From: Acrocarpospora corrugata
Lineage (GTDB): Bacteria > Actinomycetota > Actinomycetes > Streptosporangiales > Streptosporangiaceae
Direction of reading: 5' to 3'
DNA: 64,000 nt
Assembly (NCBI RefSeq): GCF_009687845.1
Contig: NZ_BLAD01000050.1
Span: 1 to 64,000 of the forward strand
How positions within the stretch are numbered: position 1 is the first letter of the stretch; each line of letters begins with the position of its first letter. The translations under genes were made by a program, and so were the position numbers. Under the pieces are notes generated by a model that ran no database searches, was not told the origin of the DNA, and was given only the letters and a program-made list of their open reading frames with translations. This document shows, piece after piece, positions 34,885 to 45,042 of the stretch.

Positions 34885-36020
34885 TTGGCCGCCCCCTTCT
34901 TGCGGCGGCTCCGGCGGCCGGGTCCCGCGCCGCCCGCCAGGCGGGCCAGTACGAAGAGCACCAGGACGAGGGCGAGCAGCAGTAGCGCGCCACCCCAGGC
35001 ACGATCCACGAAAGACTCCTTGGAGCTTCTGATCTGGTTGAACACGAACAGCGGAATGTTGTCCTGGTAGTCGGAGAACGGATTGACGTTGAGGATGTTG
35101 GTCCCGCCCACCGTGAGCAGCACCGGCGCGGTCTCCCCGACCACCCGGGCCATGCCCAGGATCACCGCGGTCGCCAGCCCGGCCCGCGCGGTCGGCAGCA
35201 CCACCAGCAGCACACTCCGCCAGTACGGCGAGCCGAGCGCCAGCGCCGCCTCGCGCAGGCTGCCGGGCACCACCCGGAGCACCTGCTCGGCCGCGATGGT
35301 CACCGTGGGCAGCATCAGAATGGTCAGCGCCAGGCTGCCGGCGAACCCGGAGAACCCCCATCCGGTGCGGATGACCACGATCGAGTACACGAACAGCCCG
35401 GCCACGATCGACGGCAGCGCGGTCATCGCGTCGGCCACCAGCCGGGTCGGCCGCGCCAGCGGACCGGAGATCTCGCTCAGGTAGACGGCGGTCAGCACGC
35501 CGAGCGGGACCGCGATCAGGGTGGCGATGCCGAGCTGCTCCAGGGTGCCGATGAGGGAGTGCAGCAGCCCGCCGTCGTCGGCTCCGGAGAGCGGTCCGGT
35601 GAGTTCCATGGTCTCGGCCAGGAAGCCGAAGTCGATCACTGACCAGCCCCGGTAGGTGACGTACCCGACCACCAGGAAGATCGGTGAGAGGGCCACCGCC
35701 GCGCCGGTGGTGACCAGGACGGAGGCCAGCCGGTCCCGGGCGGCGACCGGGCCGTGGCCATCCCTGACGACCAGCCAGTAGATGGGCAGGGTCAGCGCGT
35801 ACCAGGCGACGAAGAACGCCACGCCCTGGATCCGGAACGGCAGGAACCTGTCGAAGATCAGCCAGGTCAGCAGCAGGGCCGAGGCGGCGGAGCCGGCGAA
35901 CTCGGCGATGTCGGCCCACCGCCAGGCCCGGGGCCGCCGTCGCGGCGCCTGCCCTGCCGCGTCTGTGGGTTTATCCGGAGTTTTGCTGGGTGCTGGGCCG
36001 AGGGCCCGGGTGGCGGCCAT
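34881..36020 (-). CDS. pstA: Phosphate ABC transporter permease PstA
   Basis: 379 residues. An N-terminal extension of about 120 residues includes two extra hydrophobic segments ([32 protein letters not shown]) before the standard six-helix permease. ABC permease loop: [20 protein letters not shown]. Forms the channel with PstC. The stop overlaps pstB by 4 nt; the start is one base after pstC. Confidence 0.93.
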   Translation of the reverse strand: MAATRALGPAPSKTPDKPTDAAGQAPRRRPRAWRWADIAEFAGSAASALLLTWLIFDRFLPFRIQGVAFFVAWYALTLPIYWLVVRDGHGPVAARDRLASVLVTTGAAVALSPIFLVVGYVTYRGWSVIDFGFLAETMELTGPLSGADDGGLLHSLIGTLEQLGIATLIAVPLGVLTAVYLSEISGPLARPTRLVADAMTALPSIVAGLFVYSIVVIRTGWGFSGFAGSLALTILMLPTVTIAAEQVLRVVPGSLREAALALGSPYWRSVLLVVLPTARAGLATAVILGMARVVGETAPVLLTVGGTNILNVNPFSDYQDNIPLFVFNQIRSSKESFVDRAWGGALLLLALVLVLFVLARLAGGAGPGRRSRRKKGAAK

Positions 36021-36021
36021 G

Positions 36022-37026
36022 TCAGCCCGCCGCCTTCGCGCGCTCGACGACCACCGCGGCCACCAGGTTGATCACGATGGTCACCAGGAAGAGCGAGAGC
36101 CCGGCCGCCATCAGCGCGCTCAGGCCCAGCTCCTGTGCGTCGAAGAACTCGACCGCGATCCCGCTGGCCACGGTGATGCCGCCGGTCTCCAGGATCTGCG
36201 GCTTGATCTCGAACCGGATGTTGAGGATCAGGGTGGCCGCGATGGTCTCGCCGAGCGCCCGGCCGAGCCCGAGCATCGACCCGCCGATGATGCCGGTCTT
36301 CCCGAACGGCAGGATGACCGTGGTGATCATCCCCCACCGGGTGCCGCCGAGCGCCAGCGCGCCCTCGCACTCGTGCCGGGGGGCCTGCGAGAGCACCTCG
36401 CGGATGATCGACGTCGTGATCGGGATCGCCATCAGCGCGATCACCAGGCCCGCGTTGAAGAGCGAGGAACCGGTGGCGATGGCCCGCATGAACGGCAGCG
36501 TGCCGCCCAGCTGCGCCACCAGCCAGCCCTCGATCGGCTGGAGCCACGGGACCAGGAAGAACAGTCCCCAGAGCGCGAAGACCAGGCTGGGGATGGCGGC
36601 CATCAGGTCGACCAGCGAGGTGAGCGTGGCGCGCAGGACGCGGGGGGCGTACTCGTTGATGAACAGCGCCGTGGCCAGGGCCAGCGGCACGGTGGCCAGC
36701 ATGGCCACCACGGCGGTGACGGCGGTGCCGAACATCATGGCGGCCACGCCGAACTCGGGCGGCGCCGAGTCGGGGTCCCAGCGCTGGGTGGTAAGGAAGC
36801 CGAAACCGGCGGCCCGGAACGCGGGCAGCGCCTCCAGCAGCAGGAAGACGCCGATCAGCACGATGATCAGCAGGGTGATCCCGGCGCCCGTGCTGGCCAG
36901 TGCCCGGTAGAAGCGGTCGCTGCCGCTCAGCCTGGCCTCGATGCGGCGCGGGCCCGCCTCATCCGCAGGTTCCCCGAACCCGAGGACGGCGAGGCCGGTC
37001 GGTTCCTCGGAGTCGTTCGCTTCCAC
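36022..37026 (-). CDS. pstC: Phosphate ABC transporter permease PstC
   Basis: About 334 residues from GTG 37026 (AAGGGGAG upstream); an ATG at 37047 is the alternative. Six to seven membrane helices; EAA loop ECEGALALGGTRWGMITTV and LGLGRALGETIAATLILN are typical of PstC. First gene of an operon pstC-pstA-pstB-pstS-(Ig/deacetylase). No phoU follows. Confidence 0.93.
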   Translation of the reverse strand: MEANDSEEPTGLAVLGFGEPADEAGPRRIEARLSGSDRFYRALASTGAGITLLIIVLIGVFLLLEALPAFRAAGFGFLTTQRWDPDSAPPEFGVAAMMFGTAVTAVVAMLATVPLALATALFINEYAPRVLRATLTSLVDLMAAIPSLVFALWGLFFLVPWLQPIEGWLVAQLGGTLPFMRAIATGSSLFNAGLVIALMAIPITTSIIREVLSQAPRHECEGALALGGTRWGMITTVILPFGKTGIIGGSMLGLGRALGETIAATLILNIRFEIKPQILETGGITVASGIAVEFFDAQELGLSALMAAGLSLFLVTIVINLVAAVVVERAKAAG

Positions 37027-37108
37027 CGTGCTCCCCTTCGCGGGCATATGACAGTGCGAAGTGTCGCCATGCGGAGCTGTCCTGCACGCCAATCCCGGGT
37101 GAACTAGA

Positions 37109-37165
37109 ACCGGCGCGGGAATTGCCAGTCGCGGCGAATTCCGAGGTCAGGTGAATTTCGCCGGG
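37109..37165. promoter_or_regulatory. Repeated GAATT/CGCCGG motif between divergent Pst-related genes
   Basis: The 264-bp divergent region contains, toward pstC, GGCAATTCCCGCGCCGGT (minus strand, 37109-37126) and GGAATTCGCCGC (minus, about 37132-37143). Toward the PstS-like gene it contains AGGTGAATTTCGCCGGG (plus, 37149-37165). Related sequences precede the PstS-like gene at 46230 and the Ig-like gene at 53736, which suggests co-regulation. Confidence 0.45.
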
Positions 37166-37290
37166 CGGCCAATGTCCACGATGCGACAGGCCAGTGAACA
37201 CTCATGTCGGGTGGGCTTTGCCATTGCCGGGGGGCAGCCCGAACGCTTTCCTTTTGGGGGATTAGTGCCATTTCTCAGTGGGAGAGCACC

Positions 37291-39888
37291 GTGTTGCGAG
37301 CGCCGCGCAGAACCATCGCCGCTCTGGGGGCGATCGCGGTCGCCGCGGCCGTACTGACCCTTCCGCCGCCGACGCCGACCAGCGCCGCCGTGGCCGCCGA
37401 GGTTCCGACGGTGGAGGTGTGGACCGCTCCGACGGGCGGCGCCCGCGCCGACGGCCCCGGCGTCGTGGATCTGGACCCCGACCAGACGGTGACGGTCCGG
37501 TGGCGCAACTTCGCGCCGAACACCCCGGTCTCGCTCACCCAGTGCATCAACCCGTCCCGGATGTACTTCAGCATCACCGGCCAGCTCCCGATCTGGGACG
37601 ACCGCAAGGGCTGCGCCCACCAGACCCGCGTCCGCGGCCTGACCGGGCCCGACGGGACCGGCTCTGCCGCGTTCCCGATCCGGGTCGGCATCCTGGACGC
37701 CAGCGTGATCTCCGAGTGGGAGAACGGCGGCCGGGCGGCCAATCTCCCGTTCCCGTGCAACGGCCAGAACAAGACCAGGCCGCAGGAGCTGACCTGCACG
37801 ATCGTGGTCAGCGAATGCGAGTGGAGCCAGCCGCTCGACCTGGTGCCCGACCCCGCCCCGCCGATCGCCCGCACCCGCGCCACCGCGCCAGGCGACCCGG
37901 CCGGTACGGCTGTCGCCGCCGTCAGCGGCCTCCTCCGCTTCAAGAACGACGCCGCCGGCGCACCGATCAACACCCACATCCCGCCGCTGGAACCCCCACC
38001 GGTGCCGGAACCGGAGATCCCGCCCCTCCCCGACCCGCCCACCACCCCCCGCCTCGGCGACCCGGTGAGCCTCTCCGGGAGCAGCAACATCGCCGCGGTC
38101 ATAGAAGCCTGGACCGAGGGCGCCCTCCAACTCCCCCAGCACGTGGACATCTCGGTCACCCGCTCCACCTCGGAACTCGGCGCGGCCAGCCTCAAGGCCG
38201 GCTTCGACAGCTCCTTCGCCCGCGGCGCCGACTTCACCGTCACCAGCGTCCCGTTCGACGCGCTCGACACCCCGGACAGCGACGCGGTCTCCGGCCGGGT
38301 GGCGTACGCGCCGATCTCCCTCACCGCGCTCGCCATCGCCAACAGCGCCGAGTACGCCGGGACGATCGTGCGGGACGCCCGCCTGGACGCCGACACGGTC
38401 GCCCGCATGTTCAACGGCGACTCCGGCGAGACCACCACGCACGTCCCCGGCTGGGGCTGGCTCGGCGGCCCCACCCGCCCGACCCTGCTCTCCACCCACA
38501 ACCGCGGCTGCGAACTCCCGCCCAAGAAGACCGTCAACCGGGGCGTCCGGCTCGGCGCCTCCGGCCAGAGCCAGCTGCTCTCCCAGTGGCTGTCCGCCAA
38601 CCTCACCAGCGACCAGTACGGCAAGCTCTTCGAAACCCCGCCCGGCAGCACCCGCCTGGTCCCGCTCTACCCCGGATACAGCGGCTACATCTTCGGCTGG
38701 GAAGCCGGCGAGCGCGTCGCCAGCCGGTACGGCACGGTCAAGGACGACGACCCCAACGCCGCCCGGGTCCGCGGCGAGACCGGCGGCCTCGGCTACCTGG
38801 ACATCACCGAGGTGGGCGCGCTGGCCGAACGCGGCTTCCCGCTCGGCGTGTCCCCGCTGCGCAACGCGGCCAGCGCGTACGTGGCGCCGAACACGACCTC
38901 GATCCTGGCCGGCTTCGGGCTGATGACGGAACGGCCGGACGGCACGCGGGCGCCCAAGTTCGACGCGCCGGCCGCGGTGGGCGCGTACCCGATGCCGATG
39001 GTGCACTACCTGGCGGTCCCCGCGAACGGGAGCGACGGCGGCAACGTGCTGCCCGAGGGCAAGCGCCGGGCCATCGCCGGGTTCCTCCGGTACGTGGTCG
39101 GGGACGTGGCCCAGGCGAGGGTGGCCGAACTCGGCGGGACCAAGCTGCCGGAAGCGCTCAAGGCGCAGACGATCGCCATCGCCGGGGAGCTGGAATCGGC
39201 CACCGACGTGACCCCTTCGCCGTCGCCGACGCCGACCTCCTCGGGCAGCCCGACGCCCCCGGCCGACAACGGCGACGACAACAGCAACAGCGACGGGGAC
39301 CCGGAGGACACCGGGCCCCGCAACTACATCGAGACCGGTGAGCGGCAGCCGCCCGCGGACGACGCCGACATCCTCGACGGGCAGCCGCCGGTGACCGTGC
39401 GCGTCACCGTGACGCCGAGCCCGACGCCCAAGCCGACCCCGCCAGCCTCCCCCGATCTGGGCGCGCGGGACGACGCCGCGTCCAACCGCGGCGGCAGCGA
39501 TGACGGCGGCAGCAGTGGCGGGGACGATGCTGGTGGTGGCAGCGACGGCGACACCGGCGGTCAGGAGCCGGTCGCCCAAGATCCCGGCGACGTTCCCGTG
39601 GATCCCGCTCCCAGCGACCCCGCCGCGGTGCTGCCCACGGTGACGCCGTCCTCGGAGCCGGTCAACCTCAGCGAGGACGCGAACGCGGTGCGCGGCGGCC
39701 GGATCCCGGCGGGCGCGTCCGTCGTGCCGCTGAGCGTGCTGCTGGTGCTCGGCCTGCTCGGGGTCATGGTCGGCGGATCGTGGCGCGGCTACCAGTACTG
39801 GCAGGTGCTCCAGGCTCGCCGCGAGCTCAAGCCCAAGCCGCTGGCTCAGCCCCGGCCGCAGCCGGGCGGGACGGGCACGCCGGCATGA
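37291..39888 (+). CDS. Large PstS-like surface protein with C-terminal membrane anchor
   Basis: 865 residues from GTG 37291 (GGGAGAG upstream). Signal peptide (TIAALGAIAVAAAVLTL ... SAAVAAE). The first about 230 residues form an unassigned domain with cysteine pairs (TQCINPSRMYF, DDRKGCAHQ). A diverged periplasmic-binding domain at about 250-610 begins GDPVSLSGSSNIAAVIEAW and ends near FLRYVVGDVAQARV. A long Pro/Ser/Asp/Gly-rich linker follows, and a final helix PLSVLLVLGLLGVMVGGSW. It is translationally coupled (ATGA) to the sortase-fold gene. Whether it binds phosphate is unknown, since the GAGST/SGTT residues are not conserved. Confidence 0.75.
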   Translation: MLRAPRRTIAALGAIAVAAAVLTLPPPTPTSAAVAAEVPTVEVWTAPTGGARADGPGVVDLDPDQTVTVRWRNFAPNTPVSLTQCINPSRMYFSITGQLPIWDDRKGCAHQTRVRGLTGPDGTGSAAFPIRVGILDASVISEWENGGRAANLPFPCNGQNKTRPQELTCTIVVSECEWSQPLDLVPDPAPPIARTRATAPGDPAGTAVAAVSGLLRFKNDAAGAPINTHIPPLEPPPVPEPEIPPLPDPPTTPRLGDPVSLSGSSNIAAVIEAWTEGALQLPQHVDISVTRSTSELGAASLKAGFDSSFARGADFTVTSVPFDALDTPDSDAVSGRVAYAPISLTALAIANSAEYAGTIVRDARLDADTVARMFNGDSGETTTHVPGWGWLGGPTRPTLLSTHNRGCELPPKKTVNRGVRLGASGQSQLLSQWLSANLTSDQYGKLFETPPGSTRLVPLYPGYSGYIFGWEAGERVASRYGTVKDDDPNAARVRGETGGLGYLDITEVGALAERGFPLGVSPLRNAASAYVAPNTTSILAGFGLMTERPDGTRAPKFDAPAAVGAYPMPMVHYLAVPANGSDGGNVLPEGKRRAIAGFLRYVVGDVAQARVAELGGTKLPEALKAQTIAIAGELESATDVTPSPSPTPTSSGSPTPPADNGDDNSNSDGDPEDTGPRNYIETGERQPPADDADILDGQPPVTVRVTVTPSPTPKPTPPASPDLGARDDAASNRGGSDDGGSSGGDDAGGGSDGDTGGQEPVAQDPGDVPVDPAPSDPAAVLPTVTPSSEPVNLSEDANAVRGGRIPAGASVVPLSVLLVLGLLGVMVGGSWRGYQYWQVLQARRELKPKPLAQPRPQPGGTGTPA

Positions 39889-41312
39889 CCACGAACGACC
39901 CCGCGCTGCTGGTCGCGGTCGAGACTGCGGCCCGCACGATCGAACGCCTGGAGGCCAGCGTCGCGCTGGCGGCCAGCGGCCGGGCTCCGCATGAGCACGC
40001 CAACGCGCTGGTCATCGCCGGTTCCGCGTCGGTCCTGCTGGGCCAGCTGGAACTCGCCGCCCCCCGGGACGACGAGGCGCTCCGCGCGCACGCCACCGGC
40101 CTGCGCATCCGCTACGACAGCGCGCTGATCCGCCTGGGCGCATACCCGGGTGCCGCGCCATATCCCTATCCGCCCGCGTATCCACCGCAATATCCGGTCA
40201 TGGGCACCGCGCCCTGGGTCCAACCCGGCGCGATGGGCCCGGCGCCCTGGACCCCGCCCGGGGCCATGGGCCCCACGCCGCTGGCCCCGCCCGGTCAGTT
40301 CGCGCCGACGGCCACGCAACCGTTCATGCAACACCCGATGACGGCCCCGACGATGACCCATCAGATGCCTCATCCGATGGCGATGCCCATGCCGGCCCCG
40401 CCCGTCAGGCGGCGGCGCGGCCTCTCCGAAACCCTCGGCGGCCTCCCCGACGAGGTCAAACGCATGGGCCGGGCCGCGATCAGCGCGATCACCATCATGG
40501 GCGTGCTGCTGATCGCGTTCTCCGTGTACGCGTCCTGGTTCGGCCACCTGATGTACGAACGCAACCAGCGCATCATGCTCGACCAGCTCAACGAGGACTT
40601 CACCGCCGCCGCCACGATCGCCGCCGCCCCCCAGGCCACCGACAAGGACCTCTCGGCGCTCCCGCCGCGCGGCAAGCCCATCGCCCTGCTGGAGATCGAG
40701 AAGCTCGGCCTGCGTGAGGTGGTCGTGCAGGGCACCGGCACCGCCGAACTGCAGAAGGCGGTGGGGCACTACCGGCCGGCCCCGATGCCGGGCCAGTCGG
40801 GCAACGCCGTACTGGCCGGGCATCGCAACCTCTACGGCAGCCCGTTCAGCCGGCTCGCCGAGATGACCCCCGGCGACAAGATCGTGGCGACCACCCAGGA
40901 AGGCCGGTTCACCTTCACCGTCGAACTGGTCGAGGAGGCCGGGACCGGCAAGGACGACTTCCTCGGCCAGGAGACCTTCGTCAACCGGCTGACGCTGCTC
41001 ACCACCGCGGCGGACGGCGGGCAGGGCGGCCGGCTGGCCGTGGTCTCCCGGCTGGACGGCCAGCCCGCCTCGCTCAAGACGGCGGACCCCTCCCAGCCCA
41101 AGTCCGACGAACTCGGGCTGGGACGGGACGGCACCGCCTGGTGGCCCGCCATCGGCTGGGGGCTGGCGCTGTTCGCACTGCTCGCGGGCACGATCCAGCT
41201 CTACCGCCGGTGGCGGCGCACCGCCACCTACCTGATCACGACCCCGCCGCTGCTGGCCGCAGGACTGCTCTGGTTCGAGGCGCTGGCCCGGCTGATCCCC
41301 TCGACGTACTGA
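39885..41312 (+). CDS. Sortase-fold membrane protein lacking the catalytic cysteine
   Basis: 475 residues; ATG 39885 overlaps the upstream stop. N-terminal cytoplasmic part with a Pro/Met-rich segment (about 85-175), one membrane helix (about 200-220), a sortase domain (about 260-400) and two further helices at the C-terminus. The catalytic histidine is present in VLAGHRNLYGSPF (H313) and the arginine in VVSRLDG (R389). The TLxTC motif reads TLLTTA, with Thr374 where cysteine is expected. Thus probably not a transpeptidase; it may hold or present its coupled PstS-like partner. Confidence 0.85.
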   Translation: MTTNDPALLVAVETAARTIERLEASVALAASGRAPHEHANALVIAGSASVLLGQLELAAPRDDEALRAHATGLRIRYDSALIRLGAYPGAAPYPYPPAYPPQYPVMGTAPWVQPGAMGPAPWTPPGAMGPTPLAPPGQFAPTATQPFMQHPMTAPTMTHQMPHPMAMPMPAPPVRRRRGLSETLGGLPDEVKRMGRAAISAITIMGVLLIAFSVYASWFGHLMYERNQRIMLDQLNEDFTAAATIAAAPQATDKDLSALPPRGKPIALLEIEKLGLREVVVQGTGTAELQKAVGHYRPAPMPGQSGNAVLAGHRNLYGSPFSRLAEMTPGDKIVATTQEGRFTFTVELVEEAGTGKDDFLGQETFVNRLTLLTTAADGGQGGRLAVVSRLDGQPASLKTADPSQPKSDELGLGRDGTAWWPAIGWGLALFALLAGTIQLYRRWRRTATYLITTPPLLAAGLLWFEALARLIPSTY

Positions 41313-41323
41313 GACGTGTCGAG

Positions 41324-43522
41324 ATGGCGAGGAACGGGCTGAAGTCGCTGGCGGGGTTCGCCGACCAGGCGGTCGCGAGCGCCACCAACGTCGCGCTCAC
41401 CGTCGTGGTGGCCCGCGAGGTGGATCCGTGGACGCTGGGGGCGTTCGCGGTGGCGTACACGCTCTATCTGGTCGCGGTGGGGCTGTCCAGGGCGGTGGCC
41501 AGTGAGCCGCTGCTGGTCCGGTACAGCCATGTGCCGGTGGGGTCGCACCGGGAGGGCGCGCGGCGGTCCACCGGGCTGGCGATCATCATCGGGGTGCTGG
41601 GGGGCGCGGGCCTGGTGGTGGTGGCGTTCGCCGTCGGCGGGGCGATCGCGGAGGCGGTGGCGCCGCTCGGGGTGTTCCTGCCCGCGCTGCTGCTGAAGGA
41701 CGCCTGGCGGTTCGTCTTCCTGGCGGCGGAGCGGCCGGGGCAGGCGATCGTCAACGACCTGGTGTGGGCGGTCGCGCAGGTGGTCTGCGTGGGGTGGGTG
41801 CTGCTGTCCGGCGGGGGGTCTGTCGGGGGGTTCGTGGCCGCCTGGGGGTTGTCGGCGGTGGTGGCGTGCGTGGCGGGAGCTGTACAGGCCGGGCTGGCGC
41901 CGTCGCCGTGGCAGGCCGGGCGGTGGGTGCGGGAGCACCGGGATCTGCTGCCCAGTTACGTGGTCGACTTCGCGGCCCGCGCGGGTGGGCGGAACCTGAC
42001 TCTGCTGGCGGTCGGCTGGGTGGGCGGGCTGCCCGCGCTGGCCGCGATCCGGGCGGCCGAGGTGCTCTTCGGCGGGCTGAACGTGGTGCTGCAGGCCGGT
42101 TATCTGGTCGCGATCCCGCAGGCGGTCGGCGCGTACCGGAAATCGGCGGCGGCGCTGCGGGCGGCGGTGCTCGCCCAGTCGGGGCTGCTGGTGCTGCTCT
42201 CACTCGCCTATTCGGCGGTCATCCTGCTGGTCCCTGACGACTGGGGCCGGGCGCTGGTCGGGCAGAGCTGGACGCTGGCCGAAGAGGTGCTGCTCGCGCA
42301 GGCGCTGCTCTACACCGGCATCGCCGCCATCACCGGGCCGGTGGTCGGCCTGCGCGCGCTCGGCGACGCCCGGCGCAGCGCCGCGGTGCGGCTGCTGCTG
42401 GTGCCGCTCTACATCGCTTCGAGCGTGGCGGGAGCCCACCTGGCGGGGGCGGCGGGAGCCGTCCTGGGCCTGGGGCTCGCCCACCTCGTCGGGCTGATCC
42501 TGTGGATCGCCCAGTTCCGGACCCTGCTGCACATCCCACCCTCTCTTCAAGGAACCTCAATGGAACTCAACGAGTACGGCCGGCGGCACCGCGGGATCCT
42601 CGCGCCGCTCATCCTGGTGCCGCTGATCGCGGCGGGCGGCGGGCTCGGCTGGGCGGCGCTCCAGCCGACCGGCTACCGGCACATCACAGAACTGCAGATC
42701 CCGGCGCCCTCCGACGCGGCCAGCGCGGCCACCGCCGAGCAGAGCGTGGCCAGCTTCCGCAGCCTGATCAACTCGCCCGCGGTGGTCAACGCGGTCGCCA
42801 GGGACACCGGCGTGGACGCGGCCGTCATCCGGGCCGGGCTCAGCACGGAACGCCCGTCCGAGGACAAGGAGCGCGGCAACGTGGTCCAGGTCGTGTTCAC
42901 CGGCGACGACGCGGCGACCGCCCCCAAGGTGACCACCGCGGCGGCCGTCACCGCCGCCAACGAGCTGCTCGGCCCCAACATCGAGCGGGCCCGCAGCAAC
43001 GTCGAGGGCGCCCAGGCCGCCGCCGACGAGCGGGCCAAGGCGGTCTCGGACGCGATGGCCGCCAACGGCCTGGTGCCCGACCGGTACCGGGTGCTGCTCG
43101 GCGAGATCACCCGGCTGAAGACCGAGCTGATCGCGCCGTCGGGGAACCGCAGGCGCGGCGTGATCGCGCGGGCGCTGCGCGAGCGGGAGGCCGAGCAGAA
43201 GACCATCTCCGCGCAGGTCGTGCCGTTCATGATGTTGCAGAACCGGGCCGACCAGGCGAACCGCTCGCTGATCGACACCACCGCCAAGTTCCGTGAGGTG
43301 GACTCCCGGCTGACCCAGGCGCGGGCGTCGATCGTGCCGCTCACCACCGAGGCCGAGGCGCTCGCGAAGGGCCCGGTCATGCTGCGCGCCGCCGCCATGG
43401 GCGCGGGCATCGGGGTGCTGCTGGCCATCGTCGCCGTCGGCCTGCGCGAGATGCTGCGGCCGCGACGGCGCGAGCAGTACGTCCCGCCCGCCGAGTTCGA
43501 GAAGCTGCCCGAGCGGGTCTGA
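41324..43522 (+). CDS. Flippase fused to Wzz-like chain-length protein
   Basis: 732 residues in one uninterrupted frame. Residues 1-410 are a multi-helix polysaccharide flippase ([20 protein letters not shown]; repeated helices; [16 protein letters not shown]). From residue 413 a second protein begins, [20 protein letters not shown]: one helix, a coiled extracytoplasmic domain ([20 protein letters not shown]) and a final helix near [20 protein letters not shown], the Wzz/chain-length determinant layout. An AAGGAA lies just before the internal ATG at 42560, so both the fusion and a separate Wzz may be made. No tyrosine-kinase domain. Confidence 0.85.
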   Translation: MARNGLKSLAGFADQAVASATNVALTVVVAREVDPWTLGAFAVAYTLYLVAVGLSRAVASEPLLVRYSHVPVGSHREGARRSTGLAIIIGVLGGAGLVVVAFAVGGAIAEAVAPLGVFLPALLLKDAWRFVFLAAERPGQAIVNDLVWAVAQVVCVGWVLLSGGGSVGGFVAAWGLSAVVACVAGAVQAGLAPSPWQAGRWVREHRDLLPSYVVDFAARAGGRNLTLLAVGWVGGLPALAAIRAAEVLFGGLNVVLQAGYLVAIPQAVGAYRKSAAALRAAVLAQSGLLVLLSLAYSAVILLVPDDWGRALVGQSWTLAEEVLLAQALLYTGIAAITGPVVGLRALGDARRSAAVRLLLVPLYIASSVAGAHLAGAAGAVLGLGLAHLVGLILWIAQFRTLLHIPPSLQGTSMELNEYGRRHRGILAPLILVPLIAAGGGLGWAALQPTGYRHITELQIPAPSDAASAATAEQSVASFRSLINSPAVVNAVARDTGVDAAVIRAGLSTERPSEDKERGNVVQVVFTGDDAATAPKVTTAAAVTAANELLGPNIERARSNVEGAQAAADERAKAVSDAMAANGLVPDRYRVLLGEITRLKTELIAPSGNRRRGVIARALREREAEQKTISAQVVPFMMLQNRADQANRSLIDTTAKFREVDSRLTQARASIVPLTTEAEALAKGPVMLRAAAMGAGIGVLLAIVAVGLREMLRPRRREQYVPPAEFEKLPERV

Positions 43523-43524
43523 TC

Positions 43525-44163
43525 ATGTATCGGGCGCTGGTGCGGCGCTGGTACCGGGCCTGGCGGCTGGTCGGCATCGGCTGCTGGACGCTGCTGTTCC
43601 GGGTGCGGTACGCGCCGTTCGTGCGCATGCACCCGACCAGCAGCGTCTGGGGGCCGGTCAAGCTGCGGCCGTTCTGGTTCAGGGACGGCCGGAACAGGGA
43701 CGACATGCTCAGGATCGAGCTGGGGCCGCGCGCCCACCTGGAGGGATCGGTGATCGTTCAGGGCGGCGGGCGGTTCGTCCTGGGCGCGAACTCCTTCGTC
43801 GGGAGCCTGTCGGTGATCGGCGTCAACGAGTCCGTGGTGGTGGGCGCGAACGTGATGATCGCGCAGGCGGTGTCCATCCGGGACACCGACCATCGTGCGG
43901 CCGGCCTGGACGCGCCCATGATCGGGCAGGGCATCGAGACGGCCGCCGTGGTGATCGAGGACGACGTGTGGATCGGCCACGGCGCGACCGTGCTGCGCGG
44001 CGTGACCGTCGGCCGGGGGGCGATCGTCGCCGCCGGGGCGGTGGTCACCCGTGACGTGCCGCCGCAGACCGTGGTGGGCGGCGTGCCCGCCAGAGTGTTG
44101 CGGGTCAGAGCGGGTAGCCCCGCGCTTCCAGCTGCTCCCGGAGCGAGCCGGTCAGCAGGCTGA
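43525..44163 (+). CDS. Left-handed beta-helix acyltransferase
   Basis: 212 residues, 2 bp after the fusion gene. Hexapeptide repeats from about residue 70, ending [20 protein letters not shown] and [23 protein letters not shown], typical of serine/sugar O-acetyltransferases of polysaccharide loci. The catalytic histidine is probably in [10 protein letters not shown]. The last 59 bp overlap the convergent sulfotransferase, giving an odd Ala/Pro-rich tail. Confidence 0.9.
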   Translation: MYRALVRRWYRAWRLVGIGCWTLLFRVRYAPFVRMHPTSSVWGPVKLRPFWFRDGRNRDDMLRIELGPRAHLEGSVIVQGGGRFVLGANSFVGSLSVIGVNESVVVGANVMIAQAVSIRDTDHRAAGLDAPMIGQGIETAAVVIEDDVWIGHGATVLRGVTVGRGAIVAAGAVVTRDVPPQTVVGGVPARVLRVRAGSPALPAAPGASRSAG

Positions 44164-44971
44164 GCTGGGCGGCGGTGAGGTCACGCCGGTAGGCGTCGGC
44201 GCGGGAGCCGGTGAAGGCGTGGCGGGCGAAGCCGCGCTCGAAGGCGGGCGTCCAGGGCAGGCCGAGGAAGTCGAGCATGATCTCGAAGTGCTTTCTGGGG
44301 CCAGCCAGCACGTCCTCGTACCGGATTTCCAGCCAGTCGCCGGTGCGGGCCCGGTCGTAGGCGTCCAGCAGGAGTTTCCAGGCCAGGCCGGCCAGGAGCA
44401 CCTGAGAGCGGTCCGCGTTCTCCCACTCCTGGGCGTACTCGGGGGGCAGTGGCCCGAAGTGCCAGCCGGACGGGCCCAGGTGGCCGCGCCACCAGGGCAT
44501 CTGGAGGAACGAGTTGGCCACGGCCCGGCCGTCCCTGACGATGTGCACGACCTTCGCGGCCGGAAAGACCTCCCGCAGCAGGCCGGTACGCGGCCAGCCG
44601 GTGAACTTGTGCAGATAGTGCGGCCTGCCCTCGGCGGCGGCGCGGCCGTCGAAGAACGCGCGGAGGCGGGCGGCCAGCCATGGGGTGACGTCGTCGGCGC
44701 GCAGGTCCCGCTCGGGGTCCACGAGCAGCGGGCCGACTTCCCTGGCCAGTGCCAGGTATCCCTCGGAGGGAGCGAACCGGGGCCGTCCTTTGGCGTTCAG
44801 CCACGGTGGGGTCCTGCGGTAGATCAGGCCGCCGCGCCGCCGGATCGGGCCGGGGCAGCGGGCGTACCTGTCGTCCAGGTTGGAGACGAAGCCGACGTCG
44901 GGATGGCGGGCCAGCACCTCGTGCACCAGTGTGGATCCGCAGCGCCCGGTGCCCACCACGAAGCTCAGCAT
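44105..44971 (-). CDS. Sulfotransferase family protein
   Basis: 288 residues from the ATG at 44971 (AGGAGA). PAPS 5-prime phosphosulfate loop [20 protein letters not shown] at the N-terminus and 3-prime phosphate site [16 protein letters not shown]. It would transfer sulfate from PAPS to a hydroxyl, most likely of the polysaccharide or a surface lipid. No PAPS-synthesis genes in the window. Confidence 0.9.
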   Translation of the reverse strand: MLSFVVGTGRCGSTLVHEVLARHPDVGFVSNLDDRYARCPGPIRRRGGLIYRRTPPWLNAKGRPRFAPSEGYLALAREVGPLLVDPERDLRADDVTPWLAARLRAFFDGRAAAEGRPHYLHKFTGWPRTGLLREVFPAAKVVHIVRDGRAVANSFLQMPWWRGHLGPSGWHFGPLPPEYAQEWENADRSQVLLAGLAWKLLLDAYDRARTGDWLEIRYEDVLAGPRKHFEIMLDFLGLPWTPAFERGFARHAFTGSRADAYRRDLTAAQLSLLTGSLREQLEARGYPL

Positions 44972-45042
44972 CGACGATCTCCTGGGGAAAAGGGGGCAGC
45001 CGGACCCGGCGACGCTCACCGGGTCCGGCTTGGGAGGATGGC

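Noticed and set aside
34072-35919. A 615-residue reading of pstB
   Set aside because: The upstream 345 codons are the out-of-frame shadow of pstA; the true start is GTG 34884 overlapping the pstA stop.
32168-37026. Ordinary housekeeping pst operon of the Pho regulon
   Set aside because: No phoU, no recognisable Pho-box direct repeats in the 37027-37290 promoter, an unusual anchored PstS, and a secreted Ig-like protein in the operon.
37147-39579. Long minus-strand open frame across the PstS-like gene
   Set aside because: Shadow frame of low-complexity Gly/Arg/Val sequence; the plus-strand gene has a signal peptide, membrane anchor and a good ribosome site.
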